Assembly (NCBI GenBank): GCA_049644285.1
Contig: JBARRP010000149.1
Coordinates: forward strand, 1-11,108
DNA from: CAVRXT01 sp049644285
GTDB lineage: Bacteria; Acidobacteriota; Terriglobia; Acidiferrales; UBA7541
DNA length: 11,108 nucleotides
Reading direction: 5' to 3'
The notes under the pieces were generated by a model. That model did no database searches and was not told the origin of the DNA. It saw only the letters and a list, made by a program, of their open reading frames with translations. This document shows positions 4,958 through 11,108 of the stretch, piece after piece (the stretch's first letter is position 1; each line of letters begins with the position of its first letter). A program made the translations under genes and the position numbers.

Positions 4958-6673
4958 ATGCCGCGGGTGATTCGCTCGCCGAAGGTTTATGACGTTTGCA
5001 TTGTCGGGTCTGGCGCTGCCGGAGGTGCTGCAGCGAAAGTGCTGACCGAAGGCGGAGCAAACGTCGTGATGCTGGAAGCGGGGCCGTCGCTCGACCCGGC
5101 GAAGGATTTCAAGGAGCATCTCTGGCCTTACGACCTTCCGCATCGAGGCGCGGGCGTGGGCGGCAAGCTGAGAGGCGAGGAAGCCGACGAGTTCATGGCT
5201 CCAAATGGAGCTTGGGAGATAGAGGGTGAGCCGTACGTTTCTGCGCCCGGTTCCAAGTTCCACTGGTTCCGGTCGCGGATTGTCGGCGGGCGCACCAACC
5301 ATTGGGGTAGAGTGGCGCTTCGTTTCGCACCGGTGGATTTCAAGCCGCGCTCGGCTGACGGCATGGGTGACGACTGGCCGATTACATACGAAGAACTGGC
5401 TCCGTATTACGACAAGGTCGAGTCGTACATCGGTGTTTTCGGCACCAGGGAAAACATTCCCAGCGCACCCGACGGCATCTTCCTGCCGCCGCCCAAGCCG
5501 CGCTGCACCGAGACGATTCTTAAGAAAGCGTGCGACAAGCTGAACATACTTTGTGTGCCTTCGCGCATGGCCATCCTCACCAAGCCGCTGAATGGACGCC
5601 CGGCGTGCCACTACTGTGGCCAATGCACCCGCGGCTGCGTATCTGCTTCCAACTTCAGTTCGAGCCAAGTGCTCATTCCGCCGGCGCAAGCCACCGGCCG
5701 TCTGACTCTCATCACCAATGCCATGGCGCGAGAAATCGTGGTGAGCAAGGACGGCAAGGCCGAAGCCGTTTCCTACATCGAGCGAACCACAAAGATGGAG
5801 AAGCGAGTGCATGCCCGAAGTTTTGTCGTCGCGGCCAGCACGTGCGAATCCGCGCGCCTGCTCCTGAATTCGCGCTCGGCCCTTTTTCCCGAGGGATTGG
5901 CCAACTCATCGGGTGTGGTAGGGCGCAACCTGATGGATAGTGTTGGGAGTTGGGGTTCCGGTTACTTCCCGCAGCTGGAGAGGATGCCGCCCCACAATCA
6001 CGACGGCAGCGGAGGAAACTATCTCCCTCACGTGTATATTCCGTGGTGGAAGTTCGACCGTAAGAATGAATTTCTTCGCGGCTATCACATCGAACCCGGT
6101 GGTGGCCGGTTTATGCCCGTGGTGGGGCAATTCGACGACGTGTGCGACAGCTCGGAAGGCTACGGCAGCTCTTTCAAGCAAAATTGCCGGCGCTCTTACG
6201 GCGCAACGATTGGCATGGAAGCATTGGGCGAGATGATTCCCAATCAACAGACGTATTGCGAACTCGACCCGAGCGCGGTGGATGAGTGGGGCATCGCGGT
6301 GCTGCGTTTTCATTGGCGTTCTGGCGATAACGAAATCAAAATGGCGAAAGACATGCAGGAAACTTTCCGGGCCATCGTGGAAGCCGCGGGCGGGACCTAC
6401 ACTACCGAAACCACTGCTGATGGCTCCAATCCTTACGGCCTGTACGAAGGCGGGATCGCGATTCACGAATCGGGTACTGTGCGCATGGGGGATGATCCCA
6501 AGAGCTCTGCCCTGAACAAATATTGTCAGGCGCACGATGTGAAAAATCTCTTTGTCACAGATGCTGCCGCCTTCGTCACCAGCCCTGACAAGAATCCAAC
6601 GCTTTCCATCCTGGCGCTTTCCTGGAGGGCGTCGGAGTATCTCTTGGAGCAGGCGAAGAAGGGAAATCTGTAG
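4958..6673 (+). CDS. GMC family FAD-dependent oxidoreductase (exported sugar/alcohol dehydrogenase alpha-subunit type)
   Basis: A 571-residue protein. The FAD-binding fold is at the N-terminus: VYDVCIVGSGAAGG, with GxGxxG at 17-22 and the ribose-binding acid E40. IVGGRTNHWG (108-117) is the family's flavin-contacting signature region. A four-cysteine cluster C217-x2-C220-x2-C223-x3-C227 resembles a ferredoxin iron-sulfur motif. The C-terminal GMC domain holds IHESGTVRMG, with catalytic-type H503, and NPTLSILAL, with N546. This is the layout of the catalytic subunit of membrane-associated FAD-dependent glucose, gluconate or sorbitol dehydrogenases. The substrate cannot be read from sequence. 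There is no signal peptide; export probably relies on the Tat-targeted partner 42 bases downstream. ATG 4958 is preferred to TTG 4952 because AGGAG (4946-4950) is 7 bases from it. Confidence 0.9.
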   Translation: MPRVIRSPKVYDVCIVGSGAAGGAAAKVLTEGGANVVMLEAGPSLDPAKDFKEHLWPYDLPHRGAGVGGKLRGEEADEFMAPNGAWEIEGEPYVSAPGSKFHWFRSRIVGGRTNHWGRVALRFAPVDFKPRSADGMGDDWPITYEELAPYYDKVESYIGVFGTRENIPSAPDGIFLPPPKPRCTETILKKACDKLNILCVPSRMAILTKPLNGRPACHYCGQCTRGCVSASNFSSSQVLIPPAQATGRLTLITNAMAREIVVSKDGKAEAVSYIERTTKMEKRVHARSFVVAASTCESARLLLNSRSALFPEGLANSSGVVGRNLMDSVGSWGSGYFPQLERMPPHNHDGSGGNYLPHVYIPWWKFDRKNEFLRGYHIEPGGGRFMPVVGQFDDVCDSSEGYGSSFKQNCRRSYGATIGMEALGEMIPNQQTYCELDPSAVDEWGIAVLRFHWRSGDNEIKMAKDMQETFRAIVEAAGGTYTTETTADGSNPYGLYEGGIAIHESGTVRMGDDPKSSALNKYCQAHDVKNLFVTDAAAFVTSPDKNPTLSILALSWRASEYLLEQAKKGNL

Positions 6674-6715
6674 AAGAAGGGAACCGAAACGAGGAACCCC
6701 TGGGGAGGACGACTC

Positions 6716-7306
6716 ATGTCCATTTCGCGCCGTGATCTTCTGAAATCGCTCAGCGTGACTGCTGTGGCCGGGTCGGCCCTGCGGGTCGTCCGGCTCGAAG
6801 CGGCCGAGCATGCCCATCGCATGGTGAGGGCGGAAAAAGCAGCATCTACCTCCGGCGGCTACACTCCCAAATACCTTTCTGCGCACCAATACGAAACGCT
6901 GCGAGCGCTGTGCCAGGCGATCATTCCGCCCGACGATGAAAGCGGAGGAGCGCTGGAAGCCGGCGTGCCCGAATTCCTTGACCTGCTCACCAGCGAGAAC
7001 AAAGACTACCAACTGCAACTCGGTGGTGGGATCCTTTGGCTCGACTCCACCTGCAATGACTGCTACGGACAAAGCTACCTCGAATGTACACGCGTGCAGC
7101 AAGAGGAAATCCTCGATCTCATCGCTTACCGTAAAATCGTGGAGAAAGACCCCAGACTGAGCCCGGGTGTCGAATTCTTCTCCATGCTGCGCAAGTTTAC
7201 CGCCGACGGCTTCTTCACCAGCCAAATCGGCATAAAATACCTCGGCTACATCGGCAACACATACCTGAAGGAATTTCCGGGCTGCCCCGCGATACCAGAA
7301 GCGTGA
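6716..7306 (+). CDS. Gluconate 2-dehydrogenase subunit 3 family protein (Tat-exported small subunit)
   Basis: A 196-residue protein. It opens MSISRRDLLKSLSVTAVAGS, a clear twin-arginine signal (S-R5-R6-D-L-L-K) followed by a moderately hydrophobic segment. The mature part contains LRALCQAIIPPDDESGGALE and AGVPEFLDLL, typical of the gluconate 2-dehydrogenase subunit 3 fold (about residues 55-190). In characterised flavin dehydrogenase complexes this small subunit binds the GMC-type catalytic subunit and carries it across the membrane through Tat, and that is the inferred role here. The start is supported by GGAGG (6704-6708). It lies 42 bases after the oxidoreductase gene on the same strand, so the two are probably co-transcribed. 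Cysteines cluster as TCNDC and again at GCP near the C-terminus. No cytochrome c gene follows. Confidence 0.88.
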   Translation: MSISRRDLLKSLSVTAVAGSALRVVRLEAAEHAHRMVRAEKAASTSGGYTPKYLSAHQYETLRALCQAIIPPDDESGGALEAGVPEFLDLLTSENKDYQLQLGGGILWLDSTCNDCYGQSYLECTRVQQEEILDLIAYRKIVEKDPRLSPGVEFFSMLRKFTADGFFTSQIGIKYLGYIGNTYLKEFPGCPAIPEA

Positions 7307-7377
7307 GTGTGGGTATCGGGCGGCGCCAGGTTAAAAGCCCGCATGCGCTTACGACCGTGCTCCACCCGACGGTAGAG

Positions 7378-7392
7378 TCGTCTAAGAGACGA
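7378..7392. other. Hairpin downstream of the dehydrogenase small-subunit gene
   Basis: TCGTCT (7378-7383), loop AAG, AGACGA (7387-7392): a perfect 6-bp stem 71 bases after the stop codon. No T-run follows, so intrinsic termination is doubtful. Confidence 0.3.
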
Positions 7393-7414
7393 TTGAGGTC
7401 TGTCTCGGATATGC

Positions 7415-7502
7415 GATTGTGCCTGGATCGCGGCGTACTCGGAAGTCATGTTGCCGCTCTTGGGGCAGCCTCCTATATAACTTCCGAGTGGGCGCACGCC
7501 CA
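7415..7502 (+). repeat. Dispersed intergenic hairpin repeat, copy B
   Basis: The copy has the left part GATTGTGCCTGG...GGCGTACTC (7415-7440). This is the best-paired copy: the outer arms ACTCGGAAGT (7437-7446) and ACTTCCGAGT (7480-7489) are perfect over 10 bp. CGGAAG to CTTCCG spans 47 bases. The inner pair is TTGCC...GGCA. The second hairpin is TGGGC (7489-7493), loop GCAC, GCCCA (7498-7502). It lies between the dehydrogenase small subunit and the receptor gene, in the same orientation as copies A and C. Confidence 0.87.
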
Positions 7503-7612
7503 GAATCGCGTTGGCAGTTGGCAACCGGTCCGAATGGCTCTGCACTCAAAAACTGGGGGGAGCATTGCATACGGAGACCCTTAATTAAGTGTATATTTTC
7601 GGTCGGCCGGGA

Positions 7613-7648
7613 AGGCAAAACGGAAATTCCGCCTTTATGGCCTTGCCT
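7613..7648 (+). promoter_or_regulatory. Nested inverted repeats in the receptor gene leader
   Basis: An inner near-palindrome CGGAA-A-TTCCG (7621-7631) is enclosed by AGGCAA (7613-7618) and TTGCCT (7643-7648). It starts about 16 bases after a possible -10 box (7592-7597) and ends 26 bases before the chosen start codon. It could be an operator for a regulator or a folded mRNA leader. Nothing identifies the binding factor. Confidence 0.3.
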
Positions 7649-7673
7649 CGACCTGCTTACCACCGGTTGTTAT

Positions 7674-10586
7674 ATGGCCCGATCGAATCCGCTTCTACCG
7701 AGGGTGTGTACCTTGAATTTTTTGCTCAAGCGCTACCGACCACTGTCGGCGCGTCGCTCGCTAGGTAGGGCCCGCTTTGTGCTACTGCTTGCTCTGGTTG
7801 GCGTGGCCACAGCTGCGGCCCAGACTTTGAAGACGAGCGGGACATTGGAGGGCACGATCAGTGACGCCACCGGGGGGCGAATTCCTGGCGTCAAAGTCAG
7901 TTTGCGACAGATCGAAACAAACCAGACTCGCACGGTTACTGCTAACGACCAAGGGTTCTTCCGCGCGACCGACCTTCCCGTGGGCACCTACGAGGTTCGC
8001 ATCGAGAATCCTGGGTTTGCACCCTATTTGCACACTGGAGTTCTTCTCGACGTGGGCACTACTGTACACCTGGATGTCGTCCTTCCAGCGGCCAGCGTCA
8101 CAACCCAAGTGATGGTGTCCGCGCAACCGCCTCCCATCGACCCCAGCCAGACTTCTGTCACTTCCAGCGTCGACCGGCAAAGGATCGAAGATCTGCCCGT
8201 GCGCAGCCGCAACAGCTTGGACTTTGTCCTTTTGATGCCTGGCGTGACCAGTTCTTCACAGCGAGGTGGAACAGGCTCACACCCCGCACTCGCAGACAGT
8301 GGTTTCACCTTCGGCGGCTTGCGCCCGCGCAGCAATAATATCTCCGTCGATGGGCTCGACAACAACGATGAATATACCGGTTCGAGTCGCACCGAGCTTT
8401 CACCTGAGGAAGTCCAAGAATATCAGGTGGTGAACAATGGGTTGTCGGCGGAATACGGTGGTGCTTCAGGCGGCTCGATCAACGTGGTGACGCGCACAGG
8501 TGCAAACGTCATCCACGGCGACGCCTACATTTATGTCCAAAATGCCGCGTTCAACGCTCGCGATCCCTTCGAAACCACAGCCGGCAAGCCAGACTTCCGC
8601 CGCTATCGCATTGGGTCTTCCATGGGCGGACCCATCGTTAAGAACCGCACGTTCTTTCATGCGGCTTTCGAGCAGGAGAGTAACCGTGGCCAAAACGGCT
8701 CCGACATAGATCCCTCGGTGGCCTTAGCCGTTAACAATTTTCTGGCGACTGGCGCTTTTCCCCGATTGAAGATCCGCCAGATCACTACCGGTTTTTTTCC
8801 GATCGCGCGAGCGGAAACCGAAGCATCGGGAAAGCTCAACCACCAGATTAATTCGAAGAATTCCTTGATGCTCAGCTACACCTTCACCAACAACCGCGAA
8901 GCAGGCGATGCCTTCAACACAACGGGGCTCGAGGACGCCAGCGCCCGGGGCAGCAGCTTCACTGCGGACAACGCGATAGCTGGCTCGCTAGTCTCCGTCT
9001 TCGGTTCCGGTGGGGTTGGCGACCTGCGTTTCCAGGCGGCAACACGCCATGCAGTCCTACGCACCAACGATGCGGGAGACCCCGGCATCGACATCAACGG
9101 CCTAGTAGATTTTGGGCAGCCGTATGCTGGCAATAGCCGTCGCAGAGAAAACCACTATCAAGCGAGCTACACCTACCTTCAGACCAAAGGCCGCCATCTC
9201 TGGAAGGCAGGCGGCACGGTGAACCGTGTTAGTTTGCGCGCGACCGTGCTCGACGGCTTTGGGAGCCTCTACCTTTTCGGCAGTGTGGCTGACTTCCTCG
9301 CAGGCCACCCGGATTCGTTCCGCCAGGCGTTCGGGGATCCAGGCACGAAATCTGCCGTAACAAGCTACGGGGCCTTTGTGCAAGACCACTTTTCCCTGCT
9401 GCCGCGCCTGACCATCGATCTCGGCTTGCGCTATGATTTCGAGCACTTGCCCACAGTTTTTAACGAGGACACCAACAATTTCAGCCCGCGCATCGGCCTG
9501 GCGTTCAGTCCCGGTTCTCGTTGGGTGCTACGCGCCGGCTACGGGATTTTTTACGACCGTCAGGTCTTTGCGAACCTGAATCGCGCCATTGAAAAAAATG
9601 GTATGAGCGGATTTGAGCAGGTGGTAAACGGAAATATGGCGGCGAACCTCTTCCAGGGAGCTGGCGGCGGACCACTGATTTCGCCTGCGACAGGCCTTGC
9701 ACCTTCGATCTATCGTCCGGATCCACGCCTGGCGACGCCGTACAGCCAGCAGACCAGCCTTGGCGCAGAGTACCTCATTGCCTCTGACCTCACCGCCAGC
9801 GTTAACTACCTGTTCGTGCGAGGCGTGAAACTTTCCCGCACTCGCAACGTCAACCTTCTGCCACCAACTGTGCTCACTCTTCAGAATGCCGCGAGCCTCG
9901 GAGTTCCGAACCCTACACCGCAACAGATCGGACGCGAAGTTTTCGGTCCCGGGCGCAGCAATCCAGGCTTCAACGACATCTTCTTGTTGGAAAATTCAGC
10001 TAGTTCGACCTATGACGGTCTCACGACTTCACTCACCGAGCGGATGACCAAAGACCTGGAGTTCATGGCGAGCTATACCTTCTCGAAGACTTTGGACGAC
10101 GCGTCGGATTTCGACGAACAACCGCAGAACCCTTTCGATCTCCGCGCCGAGCGCTCTCTCTCAAGCCAGCATCAACAGCAGAGATTTACTTTTAACGCGC
10201 TATGGAACCTGCCGATTCCCGGAGAAATTGAACTAGCACCGCTTATCACCGTGGGAACCGGACGTCCGATCGATCCACTGGTAGGCCTCGATTCGAACCG
10301 CAGCGACGCTTTCCCACTCTCTGCGCGGCCGCTAGGTTTGGGGCGCAATTCTTTACAGACTCCAAGAGGAGCAATAGTGGACTTAGGTGTGGTCAAGACT
10401 ATTAAGCTTGGCGAATACCGTCACGTGGATCTAGCCGCACAATTCTTCAACCTCTTCAACCATGTAAGCGCGTCCGCAATCAACCCTTTTTTCGGTACAA
10501 GCGCCGTTCCGCTTGCCGGGTTTGGCCGACCTATCCAGGGTGTCAGCCCCCGCCAAATCCAGCTCGTCGTGAATCTTGAGTACTAG
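7674..10586 (+). CDS. Oar-like TonB-dependent receptor with carboxypeptidase-regulatory-like domain
   Basis: About 970 residues if started at ATG 7674. The basic stretch RRSLGRARF and hydrophobic core VLLLALVGVATAAAQ (36-50) form a signal peptide. Residues 55-139 are a carboxypeptidase-regulatory-like beta-sandwich (TLEGTISDATGGRIPGVKV, then LPVGTYEVRIENPGF). The plug domain follows (about 150-290), with RIEDLPVRSRNSLDFVLLMPG, NISVDGLDNND and SAEYGGASGGSINVVTRTG. The remaining ~680 residues form the outer-membrane barrel, with repeated YTF/YDF strands and a C-terminal LVVNLEY ending in an aromatic residue, as outer-membrane proteins require. Such receptors are expanded in Acidobacteriota; most ligands are unknown, though many are thought to take up glycans or peptides. 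The start is uncertain: ATG 7674 has no clear ribosome-binding site, whereas TTG 7713 has GAGG 9 bases upstream and still keeps the signal peptide. Confidence 0.92.
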   Translation: MARSNPLLPRVCTLNFLLKRYRPLSARRSLGRARFVLLLALVGVATAAAQTLKTSGTLEGTISDATGGRIPGVKVSLRQIETNQTRTVTANDQGFFRATDLPVGTYEVRIENPGFAPYLHTGVLLDVGTTVHLDVVLPAASVTTQVMVSAQPPPIDPSQTSVTSSVDRQRIEDLPVRSRNSLDFVLLMPGVTSSSQRGGTGSHPALADSGFTFGGLRPRSNNISVDGLDNNDEYTGSSRTELSPEEVQEYQVVNNGLSAEYGGASGGSINVVTRTGANVIHGDAYIYVQNAAFNARDPFETTAGKPDFRRYRIGSSMGGPIVKNRTFFHAAFEQESNRGQNGSDIDPSVALAVNNFLATGAFPRLKIRQITTGFFPIARAETEASGKLNHQINSKNSLMLSYTFTNNREAGDAFNTTGLEDASARGSSFTADNAIAGSLVSVFGSGGVGDLRFQAATRHAVLRTNDAGDPGIDINGLVDFGQPYAGNSRRRENHYQASYTYLQTKGRHLWKAGGTVNRVSLRATVLDGFGSLYLFGSVADFLAGHPDSFRQAFGDPGTKSAVTSYGAFVQDHFSLLPRLTIDLGLRYDFEHLPTVFNEDTNNFSPRIGLAFSPGSRWVLRAGYGIFYDRQVFANLNRAIEKNGMSGFEQVVNGNMAANLFQGAGGGPLISPATGLAPSIYRPDPRLATPYSQQTSLGAEYLIASDLTASVNYLFVRGVKLSRTRNVNLLPPTVLTLQNAASLGVPNPTPQQIGREVFGPGRSNPGFNDIFLLENSASSTYDGLTTSLTERMTKDLEFMASYTFSKTLDDASDFDEQPQNPFDLRAERSLSSQHQQQRFTFNALWNLPIPGEIELAPLITVGTGRPIDPLVGLDSNRSDAFPLSARPLGLGRNSLQTPRGAIVDLGVVKTIKLGEYRHVDLAAQFFNLFNHVSASAINPFFGTSAVPLAGFGRPIQGVSPRQIQLVVNLEY

Positions 10587-10713
10587 GAAGTGTGCAGAAA
10601 TTGGTAGGTTAAAAGCATGTGATTGCCGCTTGCTTGGTCTCCATTCCCTAACGCTGCGTTTTCAAATGAGATCTTGGAGATTGGCATCAGATGCTCTTCA
10701 ACTACACAAATCG

Positions 10714-10735
10714 CTCGACACTTCATCATGTCGAG
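10714..10735. other. Perfect 7-bp hairpin downstream of the receptor gene
   Basis: CTCGACA (10714-10720) pairs with TGTCGAG (10729-10735) across an 8-base loop, 128 bases after the receptor stop codon. There is no T-run, so a factor-independent terminator is unlikely. Confidence 0.35.
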
Positions 10736-10907
10736 ACCTATATGGTTGTTGTCACACGCAGATGACGTCTTCGATTCTCAATCAGCCACGGCGCGAACGC
10801 TCGTCTCTCGTCGTCTGTTGACCGCCAGAATTCCCGCTTAGATCTACCCCTAACGCCCCATGAGTCTGCTTGTGGGAAGTTGGAAGCTCCATTTGGAAAT
10901 TAATGCC

Positions 10908-10999
10908 GATTGCGGGCGGATGACGGCGTATACGGAAGTTATGTTTCCTGCCTCACGGCCCTTCTAAATTGCTTCCGGATGGCCGATTATTACCGGCCA
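10908..10999 (+). repeat. Dispersed intergenic hairpin repeat, copy C (diverged)
   Basis: The copy has the left part GATTGCGGGCGGATGACGGC (10908-10927), with the same 26-base spacing to the arm as in A and B. The outer arms CGGAAG (10933-10938) and CTTCCG (10972-10977) span 45 bases. The centre is diverged, with a weak GCC...GGC pair. The second hairpin is TGGCCG (10980-10985), an 8-base loop, CGGCCA (10994-10999). Arms, spacing and the second hairpin are kept although much of the sequence differs from A and B. Confidence 0.78.
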
Positions 11000-11069
11000 A
11001 TTCTGTGAATCACACCCCTAAATAGCCATAGCCGAGAAGCTGTATTCTCTTCCAGTTGGATTTTTTGCT

Positions 11070-11099
11070 TCAGAAGGAAGGAGCTCCGCTTCCGGCTGA
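11070..11099. other. Extended hairpin with palindromic core at the right edge
   Basis: TCAG (11070-11073), AA, GGAAG (11076-11080) pair with CTTCC (11089-11093), GG, CTGA (11096-11099); GGAGCTCC (11080-11087) is palindromic inside. A T-run (11061-11066) precedes rather than follows it, so it is not a plus-strand terminator. Its partner gene, if any, is outside the window. Confidence 0.35.
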
Positions 11100-11108
11100 G
11101 ATCTTGGC

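Larger units (their letters stand above)
7307..7673. other. Intergenic region carrying repeat copy B and the receptor leader
   Basis: An open frame from 7419 runs into the receptor gene, but it passes through repeat copy B and shows no family content, so I treat it as non-coding. The region holds a small hairpin at 7378-7392, repeat copy B (7415-7502), an AT-rich stretch with a possible -10 box TATATT (7592-7597) and no well-spaced -35, and a nested inverted repeat at 7613-7648. Confidence 0.6.
10587..11108. other. Non-coding tail of the window with repeat copy C
   Basis: No supported gene in 522 bases. Two short overlapping plus-strand frames (to 10821 and 10841) lack ribosome-binding sites, family motifs and the GC-rich third positions of the neighbouring genes. 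Visible structure: hairpin 10714-10735, repeat copy C (10908-10999) and hairpin 11070-11099. No T-tailed terminator is seen after the receptor gene. Confidence 0.55.

Noticed and set aside
4880..5812. Minus-strand open frame of 310 codons
   Set aside because: It is antisense to the oxidoreductase gene and its promoter; no motif is seen, and it is explained by GC-rich third positions on the other strand.
5906..7225. Long minus-strand open frame of 439 codons
   Set aside because: It lies antisense to the GMC oxidoreductase and its small subunit, both of which have clear family motifs and ribosome-binding sites. Its translation shows no recognisable domain.
7419..7673. Upstream extension of the receptor reading frame
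   Set aside because: It passes through repeat copy B and an AT-rich promoter-like stretch. The signal peptide requires a start near 7674 or 7713.
10576..10841. Two short plus-strand frames after the receptor gene
   Set aside because: They overlap each other, have no ribosome-binding site, no recognised motif and no coding-like third-position bias.
4631..10999. CRISPR array
   Set aside because: The three repeat copies are 2.8 and 3.5 kb apart with genes between them, not regularly spaced by short spacers.

Overview
The window looks like a chromosomal segment of an acidobacterium (phylum Acidobacteriota). The main reasons are a very large Oar-like TonB-dependent receptor with an N-terminal carboxypeptidase-regulatory-like domain, and a GMC-type FAD oxidoreductase followed by a Tat-exported gluconate 2-dehydrogenase subunit 3-like protein. 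Both are abundant in that phylum. The moderately GC-rich DNA and strong GGAGG ribosome-binding sites fit. This assignment is inference from gene content; no rRNA or marker gene is present.

Left part (1-4571): intact genes are interleaved with gene debris. Position 2-100 is the C-terminal end of a probable transposase that enters from the left. At 261-345 lies a frameshifted N-terminal scrap of a phytoene-desaturase-like FAD oxidoreductase. A secreted SnoaL-like/DUF4440 protein (341-874, minus) follows. Then come a possible minus-strand gene tail (892-1024) and the first ~18 codons of a SAM-dependent methyltransferase (1093-1155). An AsmA-family envelope protein (1301-3013, minus) is complete. 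To its right are a GlsB/YeaQ stress membrane protein gene broken by a one-base frameshift (3393-3640), an exported helix-hairpin-helix protein (3737-4081), and the N-terminal 40% of a 5'-3' exonuclease (4140-4571, minus) that has lost its C-terminal half.

Right part (4572-11108): a clean plus-strand block. GMC oxidoreductase (4958-6673) and its small Tat-targeted partner (6716-7306) form a two-gene unit for an exported dehydrogenase of unknown substrate. The large outer-membrane receptor (about 7674-10586) follows. The GMC protein carries a ferredoxin-like four-cysteine motif, but no cytochrome subunit is encoded nearby, so the electron acceptor is not visible.

The most interesting pattern is a dispersed ~90-bp intergenic repeat, present three times in the same orientation at 4631-4717, 7415-7502 and 10908-10999. 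The copies bracket the dehydrogenase pair and the receptor gene. Each has a 6-10 bp outer inverted repeat (CGGAAG...CTTCCG) enclosing about 33 bases, followed by a second hairpin. The second hairpin's stem sequence differs between copies while pairing is kept. I do not recognise this element as a named family.
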